64,000 nucleotides of DNA from Methanomassiliicoccales archaeon (GCA_038850735.1 JAWCLO010000005.1:1-64000), one strand, 5' to 3'. Positions 16,726-27,058 are shown, counted from the stretch's first letter. Program-made: numbers and translations. The notes: generated by a model from the sequence alone, not told the origin.

Positions 16726-19700
16726 TTAGGGTTTTGTACTCATGCCAAAAACGGCGATGAATACTATGAGCATGCAGATCAGTAGATACGCTATCCCAAT
16801 CATTGGATCATACTGTATCGGTTCTTTAACAGGTAGCTGAACGATGACCTCCATCGAGTCCGTGAGTTCCACCGTTTCAACAACGTAGCCCTTATCGAAG
16901 GAAGCGTTGATCGTATAGGTCCTCGCTGCGCTCAGACCCGCGCTGGTTTGTATATATCCAATAAGGCAAACGCTGAATATGCCGTTTTCATCCGTCGGAC
17001 CTTCTGCAACCGCTTGTCCATCTGCATCGTAGATTACGATCCATACTCCACTCATAGGCTGACCATTCTCGTCAAGTGCCTTCACAGTTAATCGATAGTT
17101 GATTGTAAGAACCGAGTCATCAAGTACCTTAGCTCCCTTGGATCCAAATGTAACCTCTGAAACGCATGCACTCGATCCTCCAACGAGGTAGAGATCAAAG
17201 TCTCCTGCTTCGAGAACGGTGTTCGTGATCTGCGCCTCAGATGATCCGAGGAAGATCGCGTCGTCTACGACTTCGATGTATGCATCGCTAACCGTGATCG
17301 ATGACTTGGAAGCGTAGATACCGTCATACACGAATATCGGCAAGGTGATGTTGTAGAGCGTACCGAAATCATCGTAATACGGTAGTACAAGTGTCGTTGA
17401 CTTTATTTCATCGCTGAATGCAAGCGTTGAGTCAGCTACATATACTGCGTAAGTCAGCAGACCGTAGACATTGCTACTCGCCGTTACCGTTGAGTTGATC
17501 GCATAAATACCTATGTGCTCCATCTGAGCCGAAGCGATCATCTCTGGTGTCAATACCCATTCGCCGAACAGCGGAACTTCTTCTCCACCTATGAACGCAG
17601 GCGCATAGGTCGCCATGATGTCAACGAGAGTTGAATAGCCTATCTGGTTGTCCTCTACCGTGACACTGCTGTCCTTGACGTAGATTTCGACCATGTTGAA
17701 CATTAGAATGTTGTCGTGCAAGGAGCCTGTAGCACGCAGCACATAGATGCCTGCTCTGTAGTTACCTATGATCACGTTGTCTATAACGTTCGCTAGGTTA
17801 GCGCCAACTGCGTATATTCCGCGGTTGTTCATTGAGATGAGGCAGTCCATAATCGTTGGAGCTGCGTTCTCTCCCTCGATGTAAATGCCGTCCATGCCGT
17901 TGTACACGATGATCGTTCCGGAAATATTCGGAGAGCAGTTGTCAATGTGAATACCGTTTCTCCAGTTATCTGCAACAACGCTTGCCCTTATGTTTGCATC
18001 GGAGCTTGGTGCGAGATACAGTTCGACAGCACCTATCACTTGGCTCGTCTCCATCTCAAGGGCGCCATACACTTCAAAGCGGAAGTGATAGCCGTCGGGC
18101 AATGGACCTTCCCACCACCACCAAGAGCTTATGGCAGACATCACGGCAATCAGCTTCCCGCCTTCTTCGACGGTTAGCTGCGGGACGCCGTCGTCCCAGT
18201 CTTCCGAGAAGTACATCCAGACGTTGTCGAGTGTAAGCACGCCACCGCTAACAACTGTTACGTCTCCACCAACATAGACATCATTGTTGCGAGCCTCGGA
18301 AACACTATCAATAATCCACTCAACCAGACCCCATGCAAATATTCCCTCGTCGCTGTTGTCAGCATAAATTCCATTGTAAATCGTTGCGTAGCAGTCATAG
18401 AGATAGAGACCATAGCCCATGTTCTCGCAGATCGTGTTGTTGCCAACAACTATTGCATAACAGTACTCTAGATACAACCCGTCGCCGCCGTTCTGGCAGA
18501 TCGCATTTTCCTCAACTACCACGTCGTAGGCTTCGTAAACATAGGCACCATAGTAGAGATTGTCGTTAATTGTGTTTTCCCTGATGACAAGCTTCTCAGC
18601 ATAATAAATCTCAATGCCCACTCCATTGCCGGTGATGACATTTGATTCAATGGTTACATTGTAACTCTCGTAGGCCGCTATGCCGTATGTGTCTCCGCCC
18701 TCGATGCCGTTGTTAATCAGCAGGTTGCCAGATACTAGAATATTCGAAGAATACTCTATTACGACGCCGTCAGCGCATCCGTCGACAGTATTCCCAGTGA
18801 CTTCAATTTCGTCGCACCCCTCAACGTAAATTCCATAAGCATAGATTCCACCATAGATCTCATTGCTTGAAACAACTCCTTTGCAGTTCCACAGGTAGAT
18901 TCCATAGTCACCTGCTGATGTGATGACGTTATTGGTTATCGTCGCATTGCAGCCTTCGGCGTCTATTGCGTCGTAAGCAAACTCGATCGTGTTCTCATTT
19001 ACTATTAGGGAGAGGAATCCAGGTACATAAGTCCAGTAGTAATTATTGTACATATACAACTCAGAATAGGCGTAGATTCCCCAGTTGTATGCGTAATAAG
19101 GATCTTCTGCAAATGCGATCTTGTTTGAGGATATTTCAACAGCCATGCTCGGGTAAGTCGCTTCGCCGGTCCAATAACCGTTTGATGCATACAGGTACCT
19201 ATAATCATACAAGGATATCCCACTGGCTTCTATAGCTGCTTCATCGGATGAGATCTCATTGCTAGCTATGGATATACCAATTGATCCGCTGATTGCTGCG
19301 GAAGATTGCAATAGATCATAAATGAATTGATCAAGTTGCGAGTACAACTCGACATCTATTCCGTACCAGTAGAACCCATTGATAATGTTATTCCGTATCT
19401 CTTGGGTCACATCAACTTCGAGCATCGAGGTGCCGTAACCGGAATATAGATCCAGCTCCGCTTCAATACCATACAGGATCGACCCTACTATTTGATTTTC
19501 TGCAATTGTAAGCTTTGATTCAATCTGGGTGCGCGGAGCTCCGCTGAAGTCATAATTATATGTCCATGCCTCATAATCATCATATGTGTATATGCCAGTA
19601 TTAATAACGGAGCCCTCGGAGATCGTAATTGCATTGCATATGATCGATGTTTCCAGACTTGCATCCGACACGGAATCCTTACCAGATGCGTAGATATAGT

Positions 19701-22700
19701 TCTCCGCCCCGATCACGAATCCATCGACCCATTCATATGAGCTCGAGAAATTGATCGTATTCTCGGCTATTGAAACCATGTCAGTTGCCTCAAGAGCTGC
19801 GTGTGCGAAGGGGCTCATGTAGTTGTACGCGTATAATTCCGTGTGAATTGAGATACCTCTCCACCACTCGTAACCAAATGCTGTCGATGCGATGGTGTTG
19901 TTGTTAATATTCATGGCGTACATCATTGAAATGCAAGAAGAGACCTCCATTTCGTATACCGGATAGTATTGGCTGAAGTCAGAATATGCAGTGATATAGG
20001 CATCTATGCCGATATAATTTGCACCGATCTCGTTGTTCGAAATAGAAATGCTTGCGTCTACTGTCTGGCTTCCGAACTGATTGTAATTGCCTACTTCAAG
20101 ATCTAAACCAATGCCACCATCAGCATTTTCCACGAGGTTTCTCTCGATCACAACATCTGCTACCAGAGATCCGTTTCCACGGCCGTACTCCATAGCCTGC
20201 TCGATGCTCACGTAAATGGCATACGACTCAATTGTCAGACAATCTTCTGACATCATTTCATTATCCACAACTGTGAAGCTGATCTCGGAGCTGATCGCAC
20301 TGTCAGAATCGGCATTGTTAGCAAAAGCATAGAAGATCAAATCCACACAACCATAGAACGGTGTCTCCAGCGGTGCCACGAGCTCGTTTTCGTTAACGAC
20401 CACTGACGAGCTTATCTGGGCGCTTCCTCCGTTATTAGTATAGATCTCATGATAGACAGAAATGCCGCCGGTGCCTGTACTTTCTATCGAGTTTCCGGTC
20501 ACTGCAACACAAATATCCACATTCGCACTCTCATACTCTATATCGAACTCATAGTATAGTCCAATCATTGACATCATAGGCCCTTGCAACGGCAACGATC
20601 CGCCAATGATGAGCATGTATCCAAAGGTTGGGCTACCCGTGAAGCTGTTTCCGGCGACGACGTCTTCTACAGTTATATTCCAATTGGAGTCCGTCGTCCA
20701 GAGATATGTCATTGCTGCCATTCCGCCACTATTTATCCCTTTGTTGTCCGACAGAGTGCGAGTGGCACTGTATTCAACAAACTCGTTATGTCCATCCTCA
20801 TCTTCTGCTCCATTGCGGACTATGGCCGACCATCCAACCTCCTCGAATGTGTTCGATGTTATTTCGATGCGATCTTCACCGCCCCAAAGCGCATTTGATA
20901 AGAATCCAATTGCATAAACCATAATGTTAGAGAATGTGGAATCTGTAATCGTCGCGCTGATCGTGCCGTTCTCTGCAATTGCGCCGATGGCCACTGGGTA
21001 AGAAGTATATCCAATAGCTAGATGATCAGCCGCGAGGTTGGACACGCTAAGCGCTATGTCACCATTGTCACATAGGAACAGCAACCCGAACCCGACATAG
21101 TGAGAAATCGTCGTATTGGCTATCGAGACTTCGACACCGCTTTCTGCTGCTACATACATGCCATAATATGCGAATGTTTCCCTTGTTAGGTATATGCTCT
21201 TGTAGTCAGCATCGTAGACATTCGGAATCCAAACGTAATTCAGCAAAATCGCATCTGAGCCGATTTTCAATCCGTAATCATATGAGATATAATTGATATT
21301 CAGCGCATCCATGTTAGCATAATTGAATTGTATGTCACCATTGGAGTATAGAATAGCCTGGAAGACATTTCCGAGATACCACGGATCAATCGATCTGCTC
21401 ATCATGTACCATTGTATGATGATCTTATCTTCGCCAACGATTTTGTAACTCATATAAGGATAGTTTGTATAGTAGTAATTATCCTGGCATGGAACGATCA
21501 AATTTGCAGAGCCGTAATACATATTGAATGGTGGTGTGTATGGATAAGGTGAACCTACAGAGATGTATCCTCCGCGGTAAACATACAAAGTTGTGTAGGT
21601 ATTGGTCCCAAATGGAAATGCAAATGGCAATGTGATTACCATCAAGCTCCCCATTGTATATGCATCTGGATTTATGATAGCATATTCATAGTCTATTTCT
21701 TTGGGATAATACCAAGAAAACTGGTTTGCCTCTTCGCCGTTCATCGATACTTCATCAATATTCGCTGAAACGCTTCCCTCTGCCACAATCGATGCAACCA
21801 TGTACTTGTTGGCAATGAGGTCAGTGTTCGCAATATCCAATGTTATATCGCCCGCCGCGTTCAAATCAAGACCGACTGCGCCACCTATTATAACGACATC
21901 ATTGATAATCGCTTCAAGATCGCCACCATTCGCTTCCGCGACTACTCCAAGTGCCCAGTCACCATTTGTAATGCTAGAAGATGCCAAAGCCAACATTATA
22001 TCGCCGGGCCAAGAGTTCACAACGATCCCATATCCCTGATTATTCACTAAAACCAAGCCTGAAGCGTCCAATCTTGCATCGCCGTCATCGGCATATACTG
22101 CAAGACCTGCATTGTTCTCTGTCAGATTTGAGTCGGTTATCGAGAGTGATGCGCTCAGCCCTTCTACTTGAACGCCTGCTTCCGCATTGAAAATGGCCTC
22201 GATAGAAGTGGCAACAACTTCAGCGTTCCCATTGGCGGCGTATATTATAATTCCGTGTAAGCCGCAACTATCGAGCATCACTGCTTCTAAGGCAGCTACA
22301 ATGTCTCCATTTGCCGAATACAGGATGATACCAGAATTGAGATACGCATCGCTCACTGCAGTATCTGAGATCTCTGCTTCAATCCACCCAGATGCTTGAA
22401 CGACAATCCCCGACCCCCATGTTTCACTTACATTACAGTTTGAAAGCGCGAATGTCACATTTCCGCTGATCGCGGTAATTGATATTCCATTGCCTATTCC
22501 CCAAATCCAACCGCGAATATCCGTTATCTGCAACCCAGAAAACGCAGCTTCAATATCTCCAACTGTAGATTTCCAGTATATCCCGAAAACATCGCAGTGC
22601 CGAATAACTGTGTCGGTAACAGAAGCGCTTCCATCCTGGATTTCGATGGCAACAACTGCATATTCAATGATCGCATTAGTGATTGCAACGTTTCCACCCT

Positions 22701-23085
22701 CTTGCACCACAATTCCATACCAATAAACATCTGTCACATTGGTTGTAAATGTGATCGGCTTGTCAGGAGTTCCCGTTGCAACCAGACTGCCATCAACCAC
22801 TAAGACCTCAAATGGATCTACCATCACTGTTACATTTGGTTCTATTGTTAATGTTACACCGCTATGGATCGTAATAGTTGTATTCAAGATGTATGGGCTC
22901 CCAGTTTCATCCCACGTTGTATCCACCGTGATATCCTCGGAAACATACTCTGCGCTTGCATTACCACTGCTCAAAAGCAAGAACAGTGCAAAAAGAAACG
23001 CTAGCACCCCAAGATAAACCAACGTTCTCTTTCCTAGAACGTGGCCTATGCCAGGCTCACGCTCATTTTCATTGTCTGAATTCAT
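16726..23085 (-). CDS. Giant membrane-anchored right-handed beta-helix surface protein
   Basis: This 2119-aa protein is exported (N-terminal signal or anchor TLVYLGVLAFLFALFLLLSS then SGNASA) and retained by a C-terminal helix (IGIAYLLICMLIVFIAVFG). Nearly all of it is made of parallel beta-helix (PbH1/NosD-type) repeats such as VTNNVITSAGDYGIYLWNC, in two blocks. They are interrupted at about 455-615 by a lectin/nidogen-like insert (LPFAFPFGTNTYTTLYVYRG) and followed at about 1995-2075 by a carboxypeptidase-regulatory-like Ig domain (GQPMSGVWIVIYDADGQ). It is rich in Tyr and Asn, contains many NxS/T sequons, and has a WWWW cluster. Probable roles are cell-surface structure or adhesion; this is inference. 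The start is supported by GGGGTG 7 nt upstream. Confidence 0.88.
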   Translation of the reverse strand: MNSDNENEREPGIGHVLGKRTLVYLGVLAFLFALFLLLSSGNASAEYVSEDITVDTTWDETGSPYILNTTITIHSGVTLTIEPNVTVMVDPFEVLVVDGSLVATGTPDKPITFTTNVTDVYWYGIVVQEGGNVAITNAIIEYAVVAIEIQDGSASVTDTVIRHCDVFGIYWKSTVGDIEAAFSGLQITDIRGWIWGIGNGISITAISGNVTFALSNCNVSETWGSGIVVQASGWIEAEISDTAVSDAYLNSGIILYSANGDIVAALEAVMLDSCGLHGIIIYAANGNAEVVATSIEAIFNAEAGVQVEGLSASLSITDSNLTENNAGLAVYADDGDARLDASGLVLVNNQGYGIVVNSWPGDIMLALASSSITNGDWALGVVAEANGGDLEAIINDVVIIGGAVGLDLNAAGDITLDIANTDLIANKYMVASIVAEGSVSANIDEVSMNGEEANQFSWYYPKEIDYEYAIINPDAYTMGSLMVITLPFAFPFGTNTYTTLYVYRGGYISVGSPYPYTPPFNMYYGSANLIVPCQDNYYYTNYPYMSYKIVGEDKIIIQWYMMSRSIDPWYLGNVFQAILYSNGDIQFNYANMDALNINYISYDYGLKIGSDAILLNYVWIPNVYDADYKSIYLTRETFAYYGMYVAAESGVEVSIANTTISHYVGFGLLFLCDNGDIALSVSNLAADHLAIGYTSYPVAIGAIAENGTISATITDSTFSNIMVYAIGFLSNALWGGEDRIEITSNTFEEVGWSAIVRNGAEDEDGHNEFVEYSATRTLSDNKGINSGGMAAMTYLWTTDSNWNITVEDVVAGNSFTGSPTFGYMLIIGGSLPLQGPMMSMIGLYYEFDIEYESANVDICVAVTGNSIESTGTGGISVYHEIYTNNGGSAQISSSVVVNENELVAPLETPFYGCVDLIFYAFANNADSDSAISSEISFTVVDNEMMSEDCLTIESYAIYVSIEQAMEYGRGNGSLVADVVIERNLVENADGGIGLDLEVGNYNQFGSQTVDASISISNNEIGANYIGIDAYITAYSDFSQYYPVYEMEVSSCISMMYAMNINNNTIASTAFGYEWWRGISIHTELYAYNYMSPFAHAALEATDMVSIAENTINFSSSYEWVDGFVIGAENYIYASGKDSVSDASLETSIICNAITISEGSVINTGIYTYDDYEAWTYNYDFSGAPRTQIESKLTIAENQIVGSILYGIEAELDLYSGYGTSMLEVDVTQEIRNNIINGFYWYGIDVELYSQLDQFIYDLLQSSAAISGSIGISIASNEISSDEAAIEASGISLYDYRYLYASNGYWTGEATYPSMAVEISSNKIAFAEDPYYAYNWGIYAYSELYMYNNYYWTYVPGFLSLIVNENTIEFAYDAIDAEGCNATITNNVITSAGDYGIYLWNCKGVVSSNEIYGGIYAYGIYVEGCDEIEVTGNTVDGCADGVVIEYSSNILVSGNLLINNGIEGGDTYGIAAYESYNVTIESNVITGNGVGIEIYYAEKLVIRENTINDNLYYGAYVYEAYDVVVEENAICQNGGDGLYLEYCYAIVVGNNTICENMGYGLYLYDCYATIYNGIYADNSDEGIFAWGLVEWIIDSVSEARNNDVYVGGDVTVVSGGVLTLDNVWMYFSEDWDDGVPQLTVEEGGKLIAVMSAISSWWWWEGPLPDGYHFRFEVYGALEMETSQVIGAVELYLAPSSDANIRASVVADNWRNGIHIDNCSPNISGTIIVYNGMDGIYIEGENAAPTIMDCLISMNNRGIYAVGANLANVIDNVIIGNYRAGIYVLRATGSLHDNILMFNMVEIYVKDSSVTVEDNQIGYSTLVDIMATYAPAFIGGEEVPLFGEWVLTPEMIASAQMEHIGIYAINSTVTASSNVYGLLTYAVYVADSTLAFSDEIKSTTLVLPYYDDFGTLYNITLPIFVYDGIYASKSSITVSDAYIEVVDDAIFLGSSEAQITNTVLEAGDFDLYLVGGSSACVSEVTFGSKGAKVLDDSVLTINYRLTVKALDENGQPMSGVWIVIYDADGQAVAEGPTDENGIFSVCLIGYIQTSAGLSAARTYTINASFDKGYVVETVELTDSMEVIVQLPVKEPIQYDPMIGIAYLLICMLIVFIAVFGMSTKP

Positions 23086-23160
23086 AGTTTACACCCCAAT
23101 TACTGACCAAATCCTTCCTCCCTGTTTTGAAAGGATTTGTATGTAGTATTGGAGTCTCTT

Positions 23161-23168
23161 TATTTAAA
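23161..23168 (-). promoter_or_regulatory. Predicted TATA box of the beta-helix protein gene; rest of gap 23086-23489 featureless
   Basis: TTTAAATA on the minus strand lies about 75 nt before the start codon, predicting a leader of about 50 nt that contains GGGGTG as ribosome binding site. The rest of this 404-nt gap is AT-rich and should also hold the hypB promoter. I see no RNA gene or ORF in it. Confidence 0.45.
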
Positions 23169-23489
23169 GATTGTCGGGTATATTTTGTATCCTGGAACAT
23201 AAAAACCGAACACGTTGTCGGGAATGACCGAGGATATACTCATGGTTGATGCGAAAAAGCAATTTCCCTCTAATCTAATCTCTTTATATTTTTGATGTTC
23301 CATTCCATAACGAACAAAGCAATTACTAGATACTCCAAACTACTGAGGCGTCAACCAATTATTCGGGTTTTTCTCGAAAATTGATAAACTTTTCGATAAC
23401 CAATGTTGATATGTAATTGCCTCATATTGAAATTCTAATGGTGTCAGTGAAAGAAAAGATAGTTATTATACGGGAGCCGTATTTAGCCT

Positions 23490-24146
23490 GTGCATAAGAC
23501 AAGTGATATCTCATTGGAATTCGACGTGTTGCGGGAAAACAAAAAGATTGCGGAAAAAAATCACTCGATTTTGAGAGAAAGAGGGATAAAATCAGTAGAT
23601 ATTATGGGATCGATCGGCTCGGGAAAGACGGCGCTTATAGAAAGAATAGCCTCTGAGATGATAAATAAAGGCTTGCGGCCGGCTGCTGTCGCTGGCGACG
23701 TGACTGGGCAGGATGACTACGAAAGATTTACATCCATCGGAATTCCGTCGGTGAATATCAATACAGGGAAAGAATGCCATCTCGACGCTCACTTAGTGAG
23801 CCACGCGCTTGAGCAATTGGATCTTGATTCTATCGATTTTCTTTTTATAGAGAATGTTGGCAATCTCGTATGCCCTGCAGATTTCCCACTGGGAACCGAT
23901 AAGAGACTTGTGCTGATATCCGTGACTGAAGGTGATGACATGGTGAGGAAACATCCGATGATATTCTCGATCGCAGACATTGCCGCTCTAAACAAAATAG
24001 ACCTTGTTCCTTACCTTGACATCGACCCAGAGCGCATTGCAAGTGATTACAGAAAAATTACAAAGAACAAGTCTATGCATATGATTAGTGTCAAGAGGGG
24101 TGATGGGATACCTCAACTGGCAAAAGATATGGGAATCGAAATTTAA
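23490..24146 (+). CDS. hypB: Hydrogenase nickel-insertion GTPase HypB
   Basis: HypB is a SIMIBI-class GTPase that delivers nickel to [NiFe]-hydrogenase with HypA. The P-loop GSIGSGKTALIE, the AVAGDVTGQDDYERF segment, the metal-site region NTGKECHLDAHL and the ENVGNLVCPADF motif are present in 218 aa. The histidine-rich nickel-storage N-terminus of some bacterial forms is missing, as is usual in archaea. The start is a GTG. No other hyp or hydrogenase gene lies in the window. UreG is an alternative relative, but CHLDAHLV and ENVGNLVCP favour HypB. Confidence 0.92.
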   Translation: MHKTSDISLEFDVLRENKKIAEKNHSILRERGIKSVDIMGSIGSGKTALIERIASEMINKGLRPAAVAGDVTGQDDYERFTSIGIPSVNINTGKECHLDAHLVSHALEQLDLDSIDFLFIENVGNLVCPADFPLGTDKRLVLISVTEGDDMVRKHPMIFSIADIAALNKIDLVPYLDIDPERIASDYRKITKNKSMHMISVKRGDGIPQLAKDMGIEI

Positions 24147-24395
24147 ATGATTTTGAGCTTTCGCAAGGCAGTACGTGATTGGTAGATCACTTTACTGACG
24201 TTTTTACCCCATACTGCGCTTTTCAGAATATTTGACTGATAATGTATCGAATTTGCGATCCGACTGTATCGCTTGTCCATGACTGTAATTTCCTCTGTTC
24301 ACCATTCTAAAGATTGCCAACCGTGCATTTTCATCCAAATAAGATTTTGAACAATTTTATAAGTGCCCATGTTGATTCTGCAGATGTGATCTGAA

Positions 24396-25724
24396 ATGAA
24401 AGTTCTCACGGTAGGAGGGGGAGGAAGGGAACACGCAATCGTGAGCGCTCTTGTAGATGGCGGCGCGGAGATCTATGCGGCAATGAGTAACAAAAACCCA
24501 GGAATCAGCCGCGTCTGCAAGGAATTTCGCCTTATTAGAGAAGTAGATTTCGAAACGATAACTGAGTTTGCAGTAGATGCGGGAGTTGAAATAGCTGTAA
24601 TCGGTCCTGAGGCGCCATTGGAGATAGGGCTTGTTGATGCACTTTCTCGCCAGGGTATAGCTTGCGTAGGACCAAATAAAGCGGCAGCAAGGATCGAGAC
24701 TTCAAAGAGATTCATGAGGGACCTTTTGAAAAAGTACAACATACCTGGTAATGTGAAATATGAAGCATTTGATGACTTTGAAGCTGCAAAGAGATTTGCG
24801 ATTGATTTTGATGGACAATTAGCAGTAAAACCAGTAGGACTGACTGGGGGAAAAGGTGTTAAAATCGAAGGGGAGCATCTCAGAGATAAGAATGAGGTGG
24901 TAGGATATATCAGGGAGATTTTCGAAAGGCGTATCGGCGGCGCAGGCGTTGTACTTGAGGAAAAATTGGAGGGTGAAGAGTTCACTTTGCAGTCATTTGT
25001 AGATGGGAGAACTGTAGTGCCCATGCCACTTGTCCAAGATCATAAACGAGCCTACGAGGGCGATATTGGGCCAAATACGGGGGGTATGGGATCATACTCA
25101 GCAGAGAACCATCTTCTGCCCTTCATGACTAATGACGATTTTGAAAAGGCCATGGAAATAATGAGAAAGGTGGTCAGTGCCATGAGGGGGGAGGGTTGTC
25201 CATATGTCGGATTTTTGTATGGACAGTTCATGCTCACAGCGGACGGCCCAAAGATCATTGAATTCAACGCTCGGCTGGGTGATCCCGAGGCCATGAATGT
25301 CCTCCCTCTATTGAAAAGTAACTTCGTCGATGTGTGTTCCGCCATTGCTGACTGGAATTTATCCGGGGCAGACGTCGAGTTTGAGCGCAAGGCCACCGTG
25401 TGTAAGTATGTTGTACCAGAAGGATATGGCACAAAGTCGAGGAGCGGGTTAAGGATATGGGTTGATGAAGAGGCCGTCAAAAAAGAGGGGGCTCGTCTCT
25501 TTTACGCTTCGGTGAACGAAGACTCCGGTGTAATCACGACAACGTCGTCGAGAGCGGTAGCAGTGGTGGGAATTGATGACAATCTCGACATGGCAGAGGC
25601 GCAATGCGAGCGCGGACTTAAGCACATAGGAGGCGAGGCTATTTACGTGAGGCACGATATCGGCAAGCAAGAACTGATTCAAAAGAGGGTTGAACACATG
25701 AATAGACTCCGTTGTCAGAAGTAA
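24396..25724 (+). CDS. purD: Phosphoribosylamine--glycine ligase
   Basis: PurD catalyses the second step of purine synthesis, joining glycine to phosphoribosylamine with ATP. The 442-aa protein starts MKVLTVGGGGREHAI, the family hallmark, and has the ATP-grasp core with AVKPVGLTGGKGVKI, the GPNTGGMGSYS loop and the metal-binding EFNARLGDPEAMNVLPLL. A TATA-like TTTTATAA about 35 nt upstream fits a short leader. It is followed in the same direction by the translin-family gene. Confidence 0.96.
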   Translation: MKVLTVGGGGREHAIVSALVDGGAEIYAAMSNKNPGISRVCKEFRLIREVDFETITEFAVDAGVEIAVIGPEAPLEIGLVDALSRQGIACVGPNKAAARIETSKRFMRDLLKKYNIPGNVKYEAFDDFEAAKRFAIDFDGQLAVKPVGLTGGKGVKIEGEHLRDKNEVVGYIREIFERRIGGAGVVLEEKLEGEEFTLQSFVDGRTVVPMPLVQDHKRAYEGDIGPNTGGMGSYSAENHLLPFMTNDDFEKAMEIMRKVVSAMRGEGCPYVGFLYGQFMLTADGPKIIEFNARLGDPEAMNVLPLLKSNFVDVCSAIADWNLSGADVEFERKATVCKYVVPEGYGTKSRSGLRIWVDEEAVKKEGARLFYASVNEDSGVITTTSSRAVAVVGIDDNLDMAEAQCERGLKHIGGEAIYVRHDIGKQELIQKRVEHMNRLRCQK

Positions 25725-25756
25725 TTTTATTTACGCAACCCACCATATTCTCGTGT

Positions 25757-26398
25757 ATGAAGAATCTGGAAGAGATTGCCAGTCAAATCCAATACAAACT
25801 CGACGAAAAGGATGCCGTGAGGGAGGTGGCCCTCAAATCATCGAGGGCGATTATCAGAATTGCTGCAGGCATCGTACATGCAATCCACAAGCACGAAGAT
25901 GTTAAGAATGAATTCACTGAAGCAAGGGACGAAGTCCATAGATTGAGAAGCCTTCTCGAAGACCACCCAGATATATGGAATGCTGGTTTTGTTGAGGACG
26001 CAATGGCGGAAATTGCGGAAGCCTCGATTCTATTTTCGATCATAAATTCTGAAGAACTACCGGATCCGGAAGACCTTGGTATTACTTCCGCTTCTTATCT
26101 TTTGGGGCTCGGAGATGTCATCGGGGAGCTGCGCAGGTTTGCACTTGAGTCGCTGAGAAATGGCGAAGTAGAATCCGCACAAAGATACCTAGATATGATG
26201 GAGGAGATCTTCTTAATACTCATGCGCTTTGACTACCCTGATGCAATCGTTCCAATAAGAAGGAAGCAGGACGTCGCAAGGTCGTTGCTTGAAAAGACTA
26301 GAGGAGAAGTTGCCGTAGCTATCTGTTCCAAAAGGCTGGAAGAGAGGCTAAAAAATCTCGAAAAGTCCATTGATTTCTACAAATGCGACCCTAGATAG
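25757..26398 (+). CDS. Archaeal translin-family protein
   Basis: This all-helical 213-aa protein belongs to the translin/Trax family of nucleic acid binding proteins. KSSRAIIRIAAGIVHAIHKH, EFTEARDEVHRL, AGFVEDAMAEIAEASILFSI and ITSASYLLGLGDVIGELRRF follow the family's helix pattern, including acidic residues equivalent to those used by Trax-type ribonucleases. Eukaryotic C3PO and the Archaeoglobus homologue degrade small RNAs; the cellular role here is not known. I start at ATG 25757, since a TTG at 25712 would overlap purD. The gene follows purD by 32 nt. Confidence 0.85.
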   Translation: MKNLEEIASQIQYKLDEKDAVREVALKSSRAIIRIAAGIVHAIHKHEDVKNEFTEARDEVHRLRSLLEDHPDIWNAGFVEDAMAEIAEASILFSIINSEELPDPEDLGITSASYLLGLGDVIGELRRFALESLRNGEVESAQRYLDMMEEIFLILMRFDYPDAIVPIRRKQDVARSLLEKTRGEVAVAICSKRLEERLKNLEKSIDFYKCDPR

Positions 26399-26505
26399 AA
26401 CTATAGGGTTTTGCACATATATTCATGACTCTAGGCATGGGATTATAATTAAAATCAAAATGAAAATCGATTGAAACAACGACGAAACCAAAGAAATAGC
26501 GATTA

Positions 26506-26829
26506 TCAAAAATTCCGCTTTATTGCGTCTACTATTTTCTCCCTGGGGACCGCGCCGACTATTTGATCGACTACTTCGCCGTCTTTAAAAAACAGCAGAG
26601 TTGGAATCGCCATTATCCTGAATCTTTTGACGAGCTCAGGATTCTGATCGGTATTCATCTTCGCAAAAGCTACCTTACCAATGTACTCATTCGCAAGTTT
26701 TTCAAAAACAGGCGCAATCATTCTGCATGGACCGCACCAATCCGCCCAACAGTCAACAATCAATTTCGCGTTTTCTTTTCTGATGCGATCAAAGTTACTG
26801 TCAGTGATTTCAATGAGATTTCCGGCCAT
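26506..26829 (-). CDS. trxA: Thioredoxin
   Basis: This is a classical thioredoxin of about 107 aa with the redox centre WCGPCRMIAPVFEKL, the cis-proline loop AIPTLLFFKDG and the C-terminal VGAVPREKIVDAI. The ATG at 26829 (MAGNLIEITDSNF) lies about 27 nt from a TATA box (TTTAAATA at 26860-26853), which fits a leaderless transcript; in-frame upstream ATGs at 26844 and 26853 are less likely. It is convergent with the translin gene. Confidence 0.94.
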   Translation of the reverse strand: MAGNLIEITDSNFDRIRKENAKLIVDCWADWCGPCRMIAPVFEKLANEYIGKVAFAKMNTDQNPELVKRFRIMAIPTLLFFKDGEVVDQIVGAVPREKIVDAIKRNF

Positions 26830-26852
26830 GAATTGGACTAACATAAAACTCA

Positions 26853-26860
26853 TATTTAAA
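26853..26860 (-). promoter_or_regulatory. TATA box of thioredoxin, leaderless start
   Basis: TTTAAATA on the minus strand is centred 27 nt from the ATG at 26829. This matches the archaeal TATA-to-start distance and decides the start codon in favour of a leaderless mRNA. Confidence 0.5.
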
Positions 26861-27058
26861 TCGTACCGGATATTGACCACCACATACGGTGAATTTACCG
26901 AGCTTTATCTTCCCTGCAATTTTCGGCGAACTTAAGAACTAAGCAAAAATTCGCAAAGGATGTTATTAATTCCTCATTTTACAAGCACTCAATCCAATGC
27001 AAGGCGAGTCGATCTTTCGAAAATGAGTGATAAATGTGGTGAAAAGAGGAGGTCTTTC

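Noticed and set aside
16726-23085. Repetitive DNA within the giant surface protein as a possible CRISPR or tandem repeat array
   Set aside because: Similarity is at the protein level (beta-helix rungs of varying length); there are no identical DNA repeats with regular spacers.
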